A stretch of DNA of 64,000 nucleotides, from contig NZ_CP187532.1 of the NCBI RefSeq assembly GCF_049852125.1, forward strand, positions 2,604,001 through 2,668,000. The letters run 5' to 3'. Under the pieces are notes generated by a model. The model was not told the DNA's origin. It worked only from the letters and a program-made list of their open reading frames with translations, and did not search any database. This DNA comes from Senimuribacter sp049852125. Lineage in GTDB: Bacteria > Bacillota > Clostridia > Peptostreptococcales > Anaerovoracaceae. Both the position numbers and the translations under genes were made by a program. Positions 16,053-24,465 of the stretch are shown piece after piece. The stretch's first letter is position 1; the number at the start of each line of letters is the position of its first letter.

Positions 16053-16377
16053 ATTTCCTGTTCCACTTGGTCAATGCCTGGGTCAGTTCTGCCATTTCTT
16101 CAATCAACTGATTCTTCTGACCTTCCAGTCCAAAGTGTTCAGCAATCTTGAATCTTGGGTCTTCTTCCTGATAATGCTGCAACATATTCTGATAGTTTGC
16201 AGCTTTGTCCAGGTCTTCCTGACCATTCTTCTGTTCATGTCTGTACTGGTATTTATAAGAATTCAGTTCACAAAATGCTTCTGTTTTCTCATAACCAAAT
16301 TTTTCAAGCATTTCTTCAATGCATTCTTTTCTTCCTGGGATGTTATAGTGTCCAGGATGAATCACATTTGACATCAT
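15988..16377 (-). CDS. DUF3310 domain plus N-terminal half of a MazG-like domain
   Basis: About 129 residues starting MMSNVIHPGHYNIPGRKECIEE. Residues 1-65 match the DUF3310 pattern of phage proteins (HPxHYxxGxxECI, then YKYQYRHEQKNGQEDLDKAANY). A second part, LEGQKNQLIEEMAELTQALTKWNRK, has the EExxE helix of MazG-like nucleotide pyrophosphohydrolases. After KWNRK the frame loses similarity (CGLGQPVASEW...), and the expected remainder is found in the +1 frame. The ATG at 16377 overlaps the upstream TGA by one base. As it stands, the MazG domain in this frame is incomplete. Confidence 0.65.
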   Translation of the reverse strand: MMSNVIHPGHYNIPGRKECIEEMLEKFGYEKTEAFCELNSYKYQYRHEQKNGQEDLDKAANYQNMLQHYQEEDPRFKIAEHFGLEGQKNQLIEEMAELTQALTKWNRKCGLGQPVASEWSVKSTGRTHL

Positions 16378-16616
16378 CAATCACCTTCCCCTTCATCATC
16401 AGGTTTATTTTTTGTTGACTTCTTTTGTGCATTCTTCTGACTTTGAATCAAGAAAGAAAAAAGTGGATTCACTTGTTGCTGTTGTGGTTGCATTAAAACC
16501 ATAAGAACACCCATTGCACATTGAACCGCAAGGTTCGGATTGTGACATTCATTTAATGCTCTTGTATATGATTTCAAATAAATATCAGTTGCAAGGTCAA
16601 TTCTGTTTTCATCCAT
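16377..16616 (-). CDS. Hypothetical phage protein, 79 residues
   Basis: The protein starts MDENRIDLATDIYLKSYTRA behind AGAAGGGTGGTGA and ends in a charged KPDDEGEGD tail; the middle is helical and has two cysteines. The start overlaps the end of the zinc ribbon gene region. A longer in-frame reading from 16694 exists but has no ribosome binding site. Function unknown. Confidence 0.6.
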   Translation of the reverse strand: MDENRIDLATDIYLKSYTRALNECHNPNLAVQCAMGVLMVLMQPQQQQVNPLFSFLIQSQKNAQKKSTKNKPDDEGEGD

Positions 16617-16617
16617 T

Positions 16618-16803
16618 TCATTCACCACCCTTCTTTTCATCAGACCAGTCAAATTCTTCACCACACTTTGAACACCGCTTTGGTCTTTTGTCATAGATGT
16701 GTTGTGGATTCCTTATCAAAGGAAAATGGACTGGTTCTTTGCAGTTCGGACAACCAAGGTATGAATCACCGAAGTTGTCAACAATGTCTGTTGGTTTTAC
16801 CAA
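16618..16803 (-). CDS. Small zinc-ribbon protein
   Basis: A 61-residue protein with GCPNCKEPVHFP and RPKRCSKCGEEFDW, two CxxC knuckles about 26 residues apart, a classic zinc ribbon. The start appears to be TTG (16803), since the in-frame codons above it reach a stop. AGAAGGGCG lies 10-14 bases upstream. It is the first gene after the internal promoter at 16822-16850. A DNA- or RNA-binding accessory role is likely but not shown. Confidence 0.6.
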   Translation of the reverse strand: MVKPTDIVDNFGDSYLGCPNCKEPVHFPLIRNPQHIYDKRPKRCSKCGEEFDWSDEKKGGE

Positions 16804-16809
16804 GATACA
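16802..16809 (-). promoter_or_regulatory. Operator half-site next to the internal promoter
   Basis: The half-site AAGATACA lies 12 bases beyond the full operator at 16822-16840 and overlaps the start of the zinc ribbon gene. The other arm is degenerate. Confidence 0.45.
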
Positions 16810-16821
16810 TCATCGCCCTTC

Positions 16822-16850
16822 TGTATATTTTCAAGATACATTTATGTCAA
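16822..16850 (-). promoter_or_regulatory. Internal early promoter overlapped by repressor operator
   Basis: On the minus strand TTGACA (16845-16850), a 17-base spacer and TATACA (16822-16827) form a good sigma-70 type promoter. It sits over the last codons of the methyltransferase gene. The operator palindrome (TGTATCTT-N3-AAGATACA type, one mismatch) covers 16822-16840, spanning the -10 box and most of the spacer. It would drive the zinc ribbon to terminase genes under repressor control. Confidence 0.7.
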
Positions 16851-17826
16851 AAAATTTTGGAAGCATCACTTCAAACATTGCTTCAAAAATAGGAACTGCA
16901 ATTGAATTCCCTGCCTGATGATACAATGTTCTGTTCATCTTCCCTTCTTCAACATTACAAGTTGATTTTGCTGCAAGAAAATCTTCATCTGAATATCCCT
17001 GCAACCGCCAACATTCCAGTTCAGTCAAATATCTGTATTTTCCACCACCAAGGTCAATGACTTGTGCAGGTGTTCTGTCCTGTCTTGTTGTGATTGTATT
17101 TGCATATTCTTTGATTATGGTTGCCCTTCTTATTCCCTTTTTACCTATTACAGAATAAACACTTGGCTGTGTTACCAAATAACAATCATCAACCTTTTCT
17201 TCCAAGAACTGCTTGATGTTTTTCATAAATTTTCTTTTCATCATGCCAAAATCAAATGCTTCATCATCCAAAACAGAAACTGTGAAAACCCTTTGTCTTG
17301 CCTGTGGAAGTCCAAAATCCCTTGCATCCAAGACTTCATAATTGTTTGTATATCCAAGCATCTTCATATATGAAAGATACTTTTCAAAATTATGCTTCAT
17401 GTGCTTTGACAAAACATTCTTCACATTTTCCCAAATGACAACCTTTGGTTTCCATTCACCCATCTGTTCAATGATGTGAACTGTTTCCCACATAAGTGAT
17501 GACCTTGTTCCTGAACCTTCATCACCACCTTTTCCTTTGTTGATTCTTCCTTCTGCTGCTGTTGCTTTTCCCTGGTGTCCTGCAATACTGAAATCCTGAC
17601 AAGGACTTCCATGAATCAGGATGTCAGGTTTCAGATTCCATCCAACAACCGACTGTGTTTTATATGCCAATTCATCAGCAAACATTGCATTGTATGACCT
17701 GACCGCCTTTTCATCAATTTCCACATAGTCAATGGATTTCACTGGAACACCAAGGTTCTTCAATGCAACCCTTGGTGAACCAATTCCACCGAACAGTTCA
17801 AGAATCTGCAATTTCTGTTCTTCCAT
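16831..17826 (-). CDS. DNA (cytosine-5) methyltransferase
   Basis: A 331-residue C5 methyltransferase with its motifs in order: ELFGGIGSPR (I), VEIDEKAVRSY (II), GSPCQDFS with the catalytic cysteine (IV), IWENVKN (VI), QARQRVFTV (VIII), a recognition region around 185-265, and YHQAGNSIAVPI (X). The target site cannot be read from the sequence. No restriction enzyme gene lies next to it, so it is a solitary phage methyltransferase, likely protecting phage DNA from host restriction. Its last codons overlap an internal promoter and operator. Confidence 0.93.
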   Translation of the reverse strand: MEEQKLQILELFGGIGSPRVALKNLGVPVKSIDYVEIDEKAVRSYNAMFADELAYKTQSVVGWNLKPDILIHGSPCQDFSIAGHQGKATAAEGRINKGKGGDEGSGTRSSLMWETVHIIEQMGEWKPKVVIWENVKNVLSKHMKHNFEKYLSYMKMLGYTNNYEVLDARDFGLPQARQRVFTVSVLDDEAFDFGMMKRKFMKNIKQFLEEKVDDCYLVTQPSVYSVIGKKGIRRATIIKEYANTITTRQDRTPAQVIDLGGGKYRYLTELECWRLQGYSDEDFLAAKSTCNVEEGKMNRTLYHQAGNSIAVPIFEAMFEVMLPKFFDINVS

Positions 17827-17829
17827 GTA

Positions 17830-19737
17830 TTAGTTCACCGCCTTCTGAAATAATCTGTATTTTTTCTTGTTGATTGTCTTGTTCACAATCTTATAGTTGA
17901 ATGTTTTCACCATCTGCCTGCTGAACTCAATCTTTGACAATGCCTGCAAGGATTCTGACAGACAGAATTCCTTGTATCTTTCATAAACCGCTGATGTTGG
18001 TTCATTTTCCAGTTCAAAGTCTTCATCTTCACAATCCTTGACGAACATCAGAAGTGGATTGTTTCTTTCTTCATATTCTTCAAGTTCTTGCTGCATTGCT
18101 GCTGATGTGGTAAAGTTCTTTGTTTCAAGAACCCTTTTCAATCCCTGGATTCCAAGCTGAATCAGATATTCCATGGATTCCTGACCTTTCAATTCTTCTT
18201 CAATTCCTGGTTTGAAATTTGGGTCATCAGACTTGAATTTTGCATTGAATGGAACAATGACAAGTCTTCTCATAATTGCTTGTGAATCAGAACCTTTTCC
18301 CATTCTTGGAATGTTATTTGCTGAAAACAGCAGCTTGCAGAATGGTTTGAAGTCAAACTTTGGTTGTCCTTTCTGTTCTGCATCAATGGTTTCACCAGTG
18401 ACAATTTTCTTGAAAACCGCTGTGTCTGTGACAAACTCATTTGAAATATCATCACCAATGTTTGCCAGTTTTCCAAACATCATGACTGTGCTGAATCGGT
18501 CACCCAACTTTTTCAAGTCCAGTGATGAAATATTCTTTTCAGACATAAGGTTTGAAAGGGTCTTCAAATATGTACTTTTTCCATTGCTACCTGTTCCAGT
18601 CAGGATGAATGCCTTTCCACCTGCAAGTGTGTTTGACCTATACATGCAAGCACCAACAATTTCTTCAAGCAGTGCCCTGATTTCTGCATCCTTGCAGGAC
18701 ACATTGTCAAGCATATTGTCAATCACTTCACTGGATGCTTGCTTGTTAAAATCCCAAGGAATCTTGTTTGTGATGACCACATCAGGTGTGAAATCTGAAA
18801 AAGAATCTGTCACAACATTATAAAGACCATTTCTGAATGCTATCATGCAGGCAGGTGCAGCCTTTACATTATCCCTGATTAAAATATTCAGGTATGCCAT
18901 GACTTCTTGTCTTTTTGCTCTGTTCAACTGTGGAAGGTGCTGAATCATTACTGCTTCAATTTCTTCCTGCCCTGACACATAAATTCCATCTTTATACATG
19001 TGAAGCTGACCATTCAATCTGATGATGTGATGGTTGTTCTTCAAGAACACTGCAAACTTATCAAAAAGAAATGTTGTTCCTTTGTAGAAAATAGGCTTGC
19101 TGAATGCTTCATCACGCATGATGACTTCCAGTTCTTCATCAGACAAAGGTTCTTTCAGGACATATTTGTTGATTATCCGCAACACATCCCTTGCTTCTTC
19201 CTTTTCAAAATCTGCTGACTGCAAGGTCAGGATGTAATTGAACAATGCCTGGTTTCTTCCATCACCTGCATCCATGTCCAGGAATTCTGCTTTTCCTTTG
19301 ACTGGAAGCATCCACTTTGGAATTTCCTGATAGACTTCACCATCTTCCTGATAGATGTCATAAATGACTTCCCTTTCCTTTCCGTCATATTTCAATATTT
19401 CATAGGAATTTTTGACACCAACCTTGATGTCTGCTGTCAAACCAATTGCCAGTTTGCAATGTGTGAAGCATTTTTCCACACCTGCATTCTTGAACAAAAA
19501 GTGCTTTCCCCTGGTTGTTGCGTAAACCCTACAATTCAACTGCAAGTCTTCCACAATATTCATCAACACTTCTGACTGTTCAAAGTCATCAATGTCAACC
19601 AGGATTGTTTCTTCATCCAAAATTCCTGCAAATTCAGGAAGTGACTTGACTTGTTCATAAGTCTTGAAGTCTGTTCTGTTTTTAAATTTCTCTATGCACT
19701 TTTTGTCCTTGGTTTCAACATAACCTTTGAAAAACAT
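17830..19737 (-). CDS. Primase-helicase of the D5/P4 type
   Basis: A 635-residue protein. The N-terminal half resembles a prim-pol type primase (ETILVDIDDFEQ gives a DxD metal site, then RVYATTRGKHFLFKN). A D5-N region follows around 300-380. The helicase part has Walker A LTGTGSNGKST (near 380), Walker B-like KLANIGDDIS, and LLFSANNIPRMGKGSDS sensor sequence of superfamily 3 helicases, with an arginine finger in AIMRRLVIVPF. It primes and unwinds DNA for phage replication next to the polymerase. Confidence 0.9.
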   Translation of the reverse strand: MFFKGYVETKDKKCIEKFKNRTDFKTYEQVKSLPEFAGILDEETILVDIDDFEQSEVLMNIVEDLQLNCRVYATTRGKHFLFKNAGVEKCFTHCKLAIGLTADIKVGVKNSYEILKYDGKEREVIYDIYQEDGEVYQEIPKWMLPVKGKAEFLDMDAGDGRNQALFNYILTLQSADFEKEEARDVLRIINKYVLKEPLSDEELEVIMRDEAFSKPIFYKGTTFLFDKFAVFLKNNHHIIRLNGQLHMYKDGIYVSGQEEIEAVMIQHLPQLNRAKRQEVMAYLNILIRDNVKAAPACMIAFRNGLYNVVTDSFSDFTPDVVITNKIPWDFNKQASSEVIDNMLDNVSCKDAEIRALLEEIVGACMYRSNTLAGGKAFILTGTGSNGKSTYLKTLSNLMSEKNISSLDLKKLGDRFSTVMMFGKLANIGDDISNEFVTDTAVFKKIVTGETIDAEQKGQPKFDFKPFCKLLFSANNIPRMGKGSDSQAIMRRLVIVPFNAKFKSDDPNFKPGIEEELKGQESMEYLIQLGIQGLKRVLETKNFTTSAAMQQELEEYEERNNPLLMFVKDCEDEDFELENEPTSAVYERYKEFCLSESLQALSKIEFSRQMVKTFNYKIVNKTINKKKYRLFQKAVN

Positions 19738-19743
19738 CCTTCA

Positions 19744-20172
19744 TCACTTCCTTTGCTCTAATATTTCCAAGTGCTTCAAGAACAAATCCTTCTGCCTGAT
19801 GCTTCTGTTGAAATCAGACATGCATCCTGCATATACTGCTTTGAGGTGTTTGTTCTGTTCTTTTATGTCTGCCAGTTCATCCTTGGTCAATGGAACACCA
19901 TTTGGATGTTTCCTGGATTCAATGATTGCAGTTGTGTCTGCAATCTTCTGTTTATATTCAACAGCTTTCTTTCCTGAACTGATTCTTTTTTCTTCCAGTT
20001 CATTCACCTTGTCCTGAAAGAACTGCTGCATGGTCTGCATTATTTCTTCCCTGTGTTCAAAATCCAGGTCAACAACCTTCAACAGTTTTTTCAATCTTGC
20101 CTGGGATGTTGGAAAGAATGCATCCATACGAATATTCATTTGTCCATTGTCATATTTGATTTGTATATCCAT
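19744..20172 (-). CDS. Coiled-coil phage protein between primase and polymerase
   Basis: About 142 residues starting MDIQIKYDNGQMNIRMDAFFP. The first 30 residues look like beta-strands; from about 45 to 140 it is a charged helix or coiled coil (FFQDKVNELEEKRISSGKKA, and AVYAGCMSDFNRSIRQKDLF). The ATG at 20172 overlaps the polymerase stop as TGATG. Proteins of this shape are common in this replication cassette, but the role is not known to me. Confidence 0.6.
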   Translation of the reverse strand: MDIQIKYDNGQMNIRMDAFFPTSQARLKKLLKVVDLDFEHREEIMQTMQQFFQDKVNELEEKRISSGKKAVEYKQKIADTTAIIESRKHPNGVPLTKDELADIKEQNKHLKAVYAGCMSDFNRSIRQKDLFLKHLEILEQRK

Positions 20173-21923
20173 CACATCACCCCAAAATCTTCTAATCTTT
20201 TATTTGCCATGTCCACATACCATTGCTTGTCCAGGTATGAAGGACATCTGACATCAGCCATGTCTTCATTGAAGATGAAACAGTGTTCAGGACTGGATGC
20301 AATCTTTTCAGGCTTCCCTGTTCTGATTGATACCTTCTTGACACCTGCATCTGTTTCCTTGGTTGAAGCGAACACCCTGATGCATTTTTCTTTTATAGGT
20401 TCATCACCATGCAGGATGGTGGAATATTTATTTGTTATCTTTGTGACCATCTGAAATTCTTTCAGGTCATCACATTTGTTGATGAAGTTTTCCACTGGAA
20501 CACCTTTGGTCATATATTCAACCAAGGCATGATTCACAATAGGGAAATCCCCATAATCAAGATTTGACAGCTTCTTCACATAAGCACCTTTTGACTTGAT
20601 ATGTCCATCAGGTGCAACAATGATATAGTTGTTCACATCCTTCTGAAAAACTTTTCTGTATTCATCAAATTCCAGTGTAAGACCAGTTCTTTGTTCCCAT
20701 TCATAAGCAATGTCATCAATCTTGTTGAACCATTCATCTTCATCCTGTCCATCAGGCATCTTTATCAAAATACCATCTGTGTTGGACTGAATCAGTTGTG
20801 CATAAGGTTCAATATGTTCTATAAGGTCAAGAAGAAGAATCTGACCATAGACACAAACTTTGTTTGACATCAAAGGGTCATACAAATCATTGTTCTTGTC
20901 CTTCAATACACCATAGGTTGAATTCAACACGATTTTCAGAACCGCCTGCAATGGGTCTTTCTTCTTTTTCAGTTCCAGTCTTTCATGATAGATGTCCACA
21001 AACTTTTGTGGGTCAACAATGTTCCTGCTGTGCAGATTGTATCTAATCATCAATGATGGATAAAGTGAAGCAACATCCATCATCAGAAAATATCCTTCAC
21101 CGCTGTATTTTTCCAAAGCACCATGAACACCACCCCATGCAAAAGTGTGTGGACACCCTGCAACCATCACTGAATATTGATTCTTTTCAGGCTTTTTCTT
21201 TCCTGGAACATGTCTGAAATAACATCTGTTGTCAGGATTTGAATACCAGTCAAGAACATCTTTGTATTTTTTCACCTGATTTGTGTCAGGGAAATCAATG
21301 TCAAATTCATCATTTCTGTCACCCTGTCTGTGTGCATCCAGGATGATTGCAGTCAACTGTGGTTTTGTTTTTGAAATCAAAGACAGGTCAAGTGGTCTTC
21401 CTTTGCAGGCAAGTTTCACAAGTTCCAACCTTCCATTGAATTCTTCTTTCCTTTGCAGGAACACTTCAACAGTTTGTTCCACATCATGAATACAATATTT
21501 CACTGTTTCATCAATTTCATCCTGTGTCAGTTTCCTGTCAATGTCGAATGGAACACCTGATTCTTTGATGTTGTTCCCCATACTTCCTTCAAACCATTTC
21601 AACCCTTTATCCAGGTTTAGCATCACATCATAATTGTTCAATGGTACATTGCGAAGCAGTGAAGAAAATTTCCATCCAGGTTGTCCTTTGATAATGATGA
21701 AATCATTGATTCTTTTTGGGTCAAATCCACAAAGGATTCCTTTCAAAATATACTGGTCATAATAATTTGAATTGAAACCAACCCAAATATCATTCTTGTT
21801 TGCCTGATATAAGGATTCAAGTTCTTCCTTGTTGTTGATGATGACATGCTGCTTCTTTTCATTCATGTCCAGGACAACAACCAACCAGTCATATTTGAAG
21901 ACTTCAAAGTCATAAAACAGCAT
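20172..21923 (-). CDS. Phage DNA polymerase, family B
   Basis: About 583 residues. The exonuclease part has LFYDFEVF (Exo I, DxE), VGFNSNYYD (Exo II) and YCIHDVEQT (Exo III). The polymerase part has MMDVASLYPSLMI (motif A, DxxSLYPS), KIVLNSTYG (motif B, KxxxNSxYG) and SNTDGILI (motif C), where the usual DTD reads NTD: the second, catalytic Asp is kept and the first is Asn. It would copy the phage genome with proofreading. I chose the ATG at 21923 (MLFYDFEVF), because GGAAGGTGAAG stands before it; a longer TTG start runs into an operator. Confidence 0.9.
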   Translation of the reverse strand: MLFYDFEVFKYDWLVVVLDMNEKKQHVIINNKEELESLYQANKNDIWVGFNSNYYDQYILKGILCGFDPKRINDFIIIKGQPGWKFSSLLRNVPLNNYDVMLNLDKGLKWFEGSMGNNIKESGVPFDIDRKLTQDEIDETVKYCIHDVEQTVEVFLQRKEEFNGRLELVKLACKGRPLDLSLISKTKPQLTAIILDAHRQGDRNDEFDIDFPDTNQVKKYKDVLDWYSNPDNRCYFRHVPGKKKPEKNQYSVMVAGCPHTFAWGGVHGALEKYSGEGYFLMMDVASLYPSLMIRYNLHSRNIVDPQKFVDIYHERLELKKKKDPLQAVLKIVLNSTYGVLKDKNNDLYDPLMSNKVCVYGQILLLDLIEHIEPYAQLIQSNTDGILIKMPDGQDEDEWFNKIDDIAYEWEQRTGLTLEFDEYRKVFQKDVNNYIIVAPDGHIKSKGAYVKKLSNLDYGDFPIVNHALVEYMTKGVPVENFINKCDDLKEFQMVTKITNKYSTILHGDEPIKEKCIRVFASTKETDAGVKKVSIRTGKPEKIASSPEHCFIFNEDMADVRCPSYLDKQWYVDMANKRLEDFGVM

Positions 21924-21946
21924 TTTCTTCACCTTCCTTTCAATCA

Positions 21947-21965
21947 GGTATCTTCCCAAGATACA
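21947..21965 (-). promoter_or_regulatory. Repressor operator upstream of the polymerase gene
   Basis: The palindrome GTATCTT-CCC-AAGATAC (21948-21964) lies 24 bases before the polymerase start. Aligned with the 16.8-kb site, TTGAAA and GATACC take the -35 and -10 positions with a 17-base spacer; the -10 match is weak. A TTGACA also follows the DUF669 stop codon. Repression here would shut off replication genes directly. Confidence 0.6.
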
Positions 21966-22009
21966 TTGATTTCAAAAAAATTTGCATCCTGGGAAGACCC
22001 TTGTGTCAA

Positions 22010-22495
22010 TTACTCAAGAACAAATACATCTGTGATTTCAAAGTCACTGAAATCCTTGTTCTTCTTGTTTGCAGTGTACTTCAAACCATATTCAAAGTTA
22101 TCTGCAACCGCTTCAAAGATGTCCATAAGCAATTCAGAATACTGCTTGTATGTCTTGAATTCAATGACAGGGGCATCTGCACCCATTTCTTCAACCATCT
22201 TGCGAAGCATTTCATTGTTGTTATGAATCTGAAATCCCTGTGTGACAACCTGATTATAGAAAATCATACTTCCCTTGTATTCACCATCAGAAACAATTTT
22301 GAACCAAATGCTGACCATAGGGTCACCCTTCTTGGATGCTTTCAGTTCCATCTGCTGAACTGCAACTTCATAATTGCCATGTGGAACTTCCTTATAATTG
22401 CCCTGACCGCCATTTGCAGCAGCTTCTTCAACATCCTTCTGCAATCCTTCTGTGTCAATTTCCTTATCCCATTTGCTGAACATATCCTGTGCCAT
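22010..22495 (-). CDS. DUF669 phage replication protein
   Basis: A 161-residue protein with the DUF669 pattern: VPHGNYEVAVQQMELKASKKGDPMVSIWFKIVSDGEYKGSMIF. These proteins are OB-fold-like and are found in phage replication cassettes, possibly acting on single-stranded DNA. It lies between the nuclease-ATPase and the polymerase. A role in replication is inferred from context. Confidence 0.78.
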   Translation of the reverse strand: MAQDMFSKWDKEIDTEGLQKDVEEAAANGGQGNYKEVPHGNYEVAVQQMELKASKKGDPMVSIWFKIVSDGEYKGSMIFYNQVVTQGFQIHNNNEMLRKMVEEMGADAPVIEFKTYKQYSELLMDIFEAVADNFEYGLKYTANKKNKDFSDFEITDVFVLE

Positions 22496-22525
22496 AATTT
22501 TTCACCATTTTAACCTTTCTTTGTT

Positions 22526-22732
22526 TTAATTTAATGTTGCAACTACCAGGGCAAGTGCTTCTGCACTGTTGAACCCTTCCTTGATGTGGGCATCATACAG
22601 AACTTTGTTTGCATGTGCCAGTTCCTGTGCATCCTTGATGATGCTGTCTTCCTTGTTGACAGTCTTCTTCACAACATGCACTTTTCCTTCTTTTTCTGCT
22701 GCTTCAAGCAACATCTTCAATAATTCATCCAT
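22526..22732 (-). CDS. Hypothetical phage protein, 68 residues
   Basis: A small helical protein starting MDELLKMLLEAAEKEGKVHV, ending AEALALVVATLN. Its start codon touches the stop of the upstream nuclease-ATPase gene, so it is probably coupled to it. No function recognised. Confidence 0.6.
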   Translation of the reverse strand: MDELLKMLLEAAEKEGKVHVVKKTVNKEDSIIKDAQELAHANKVLYDAHIKEGFNSAEALALVVATLN

Positions 22733-24465
22733 TAGTTTTCACCCCTTCTTTTTCTAACTCTTGTTTTTGGTGCAGGTGCTTCTTCCTGTGGTGCATCCTG
22801 CTGTGTATCTGATTCAGCAGAAGGTTCTGCTGTTTCATTTGATTGCTGTGCAGGTTCTGAATCCTGCTGTGCCTTGTCAGAATCGTCTGTGTCAGGCTTT
22901 TCTGTGTCAGGTGTAGATTTATCCACCTTTCTTCTTCCAGGCTTCTGTGTGGCTTCCTGTGTGCTTCCTGCTGCTTCATTTGCCTGTTCATATACATCCA
23001 TCAAAGCATCCCATGAAAGGGGAATGGTTGTCTGACTGATTCCCTTCAATCTGCCACCGCCAAAGATGACTTCATTCTGCTTGAAGTTCAGTGTTCTGCT
23101 GTCATCATCTTCCACCACAACCCTTGCAACAATGTCAACCATTCCTGCAATTTTATTTGCAATAGCATCCTGGATGTTTGGTGCAATTCTTGTGATGTTC
23201 TGACCATTCTTCTTGGTGATGTCCTTGGAAATATCTTCATGTGATACAACCACAAGATTTTCATAGTCCAGGTTGAAAAATCTTCTCATTGTTGACAGAT
23301 ATTCTGTCTTGATAATATCCCAACCCTTTCCAAATCCTGAATCAGATTCATGCTGAATTCCAAGGGAATCATACATGAACACCCTGCACATTTCCCTGGT
23401 ATCTTCCAACAGGTCAATGATGATAGTTTTGAAGTCATTCTGCTTCTTTTCCAGTTCTGCAATGGTGTCCTTGAAAACTTCCCATGCAAACTTTCTGTTG
23501 GTCATTCTGCCATTGACAGTGACTTCATCCTTGATGCTGACATAAGGCATTGTGACAAACTGGATGTTTCCATCTGTGTTCAGGTTCAGAGGATTTGGTG
23601 CATCATCAAGCATGGTTGTCTTTCCGCTGAATGCAGCACCATAAATCCAAATTTTTCTTTTCTTTGTTTCACTGATGTTTCTTCTTTCACTACTTGGTAA
23701 ATTCATAAAATCAATCCCTTTCTGACAATAGTCTTTATATTCACAATAGTTGCATAACCAACTTGTGTTCTTTGGAAAATCCTTTGCTTCCAACATTCCT
23801 TTTGTTGAAAGAAGGAAGTTGATGACCTTTTCAGGCTCATATTCTATTTGAACCAGTTGTGGTTCTTTCTTTTCCAGTTCTTCCTGCAATCTTTGCCTGA
23901 ACTGGAACAGGTCTTCTTTCTTTGATTGCTTGATATTCACCTTTGGCACAAACAGGAAGAACATGTTTCTGATGATTTTTCCTGGATTGTTCTTTTCAAA
24001 GAAATACTTGTATAAGTGAAGCTGTGGTGAATCCTTGTATTTGGTGACATTGTTTGAATATTTGAAATCATACAAGTCATAAACATTTGGAATGACCTGA
24101 TGTTCACCACCAAGTTTCTGTTCTGTTTTTGCAGGTGCAAGCAGGTCAATGAAACCAATGAAGTCATCATCTTCAATTTTCACTTCATGTTCCCCTGATG
24201 GAATCATTGATGCTGCCTTTGGAATCATCACTTCAAGTTTAATTGCTTCATTGATGTGTGCATCACTTATGACTGGATATTGCATGAAATATTCATGAAT
24301 TGCTGTCTGAACATCCTTTTCCAGTCCAGTGTGAAGTGCTGTTCCAAGAAACAATGCATTGTCTGCATTATCAGGTGGAATTGTTCTGATTTCCTGGTTG
24401 TATCTCAAATCATACCGATATGGACAGGATTCGAAGCATTCCACTTTGCTGTGTGACACAATCAA
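22732..24465 (-). CDS. Cas4-like nuclease fused to an AAA phage ATPase
   Basis: About 577 residues. The N-terminal half is a PD-(D/E)xK nuclease of the RecB/Cas4 kind: SHSKVECFESCPYRYDLRY, FIGFIDLLAP, YDLYDFKYSNN and a CNYCEYKDYC cluster, giving four cysteines in total that could hold an iron-sulfur cluster. The C-terminal half is an AAA_24-like ATPase: IWIYGAAFSGKTTMLDD (Walker A), KTIIIDLLEDT (Walker B), FVTMPYVSIKDEV. A low-complexity acidic and glutamine-rich tail ends in RVRKRRGEN. I chose the TTG at 24465 because it overlaps the upstream TGA and has GGAAGG 8 bases before it. A role in recombination or replication is likely. Confidence 0.82.
   Translation of the reverse strand: MIVSHSKVECFESCPYRYDLRYNQEIRTIPPDNADNALFLGTALHTGLEKDVQTAIHEYFMQYPVISDAHINEAIKLEVMIPKAASMIPSGEHEVKIEDDDFIGFIDLLAPAKTEQKLGGEHQVIPNVYDLYDFKYSNNVTKYKDSPQLHLYKYFFEKNNPGKIIRNMFFLFVPKVNIKQSKKEDLFQFRQRLQEELEKKEPQLVQIEYEPEKVINFLLSTKGMLEAKDFPKNTSWLCNYCEYKDYCQKGIDFMNLPSSERRNISETKKRKIWIYGAAFSGKTTMLDDAPNPLNLNTDGNIQFVTMPYVSIKDEVTVNGRMTNRKFAWEVFKDTIAELEKKQNDFKTIIIDLLEDTREMCRVFMYDSLGIQHESDSGFGKGWDIIKTEYLSTMRRFFNLDYENLVVVSHEDISKDITKKNGQNITRIAPNIQDAIANKIAGMVDIVARVVVEDDDSRTLNFKQNEVIFGGGRLKGISQTTIPLSWDALMDVYEQANEAAGSTQEATQKPGRRKVDKSTPDTEKPDTDDSDKAQQDSEPAQQSNETAEPSAESDTQQDAPQEEAPAPKTRVRKRRGEN

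Noticed and set aside
16831..17826. A complete restriction-modification pair around the methyltransferase
   Set aside because: No restriction endonuclease-like gene is next to it; neighbours are the primase and a small zinc ribbon.
20172..21923. Family A (PolI-type) identity for the phage polymerase
   Set aside because: The DxxSLYPS and KxxxNSxYG motifs are diagnostic of family B.
21924..21959. A 12-codon longer start (TTG at 21959) for the DNA polymerase
   Set aside because: It would read through the operator and lacks a ribosome binding site; the ATG at 21923 has a strong one.
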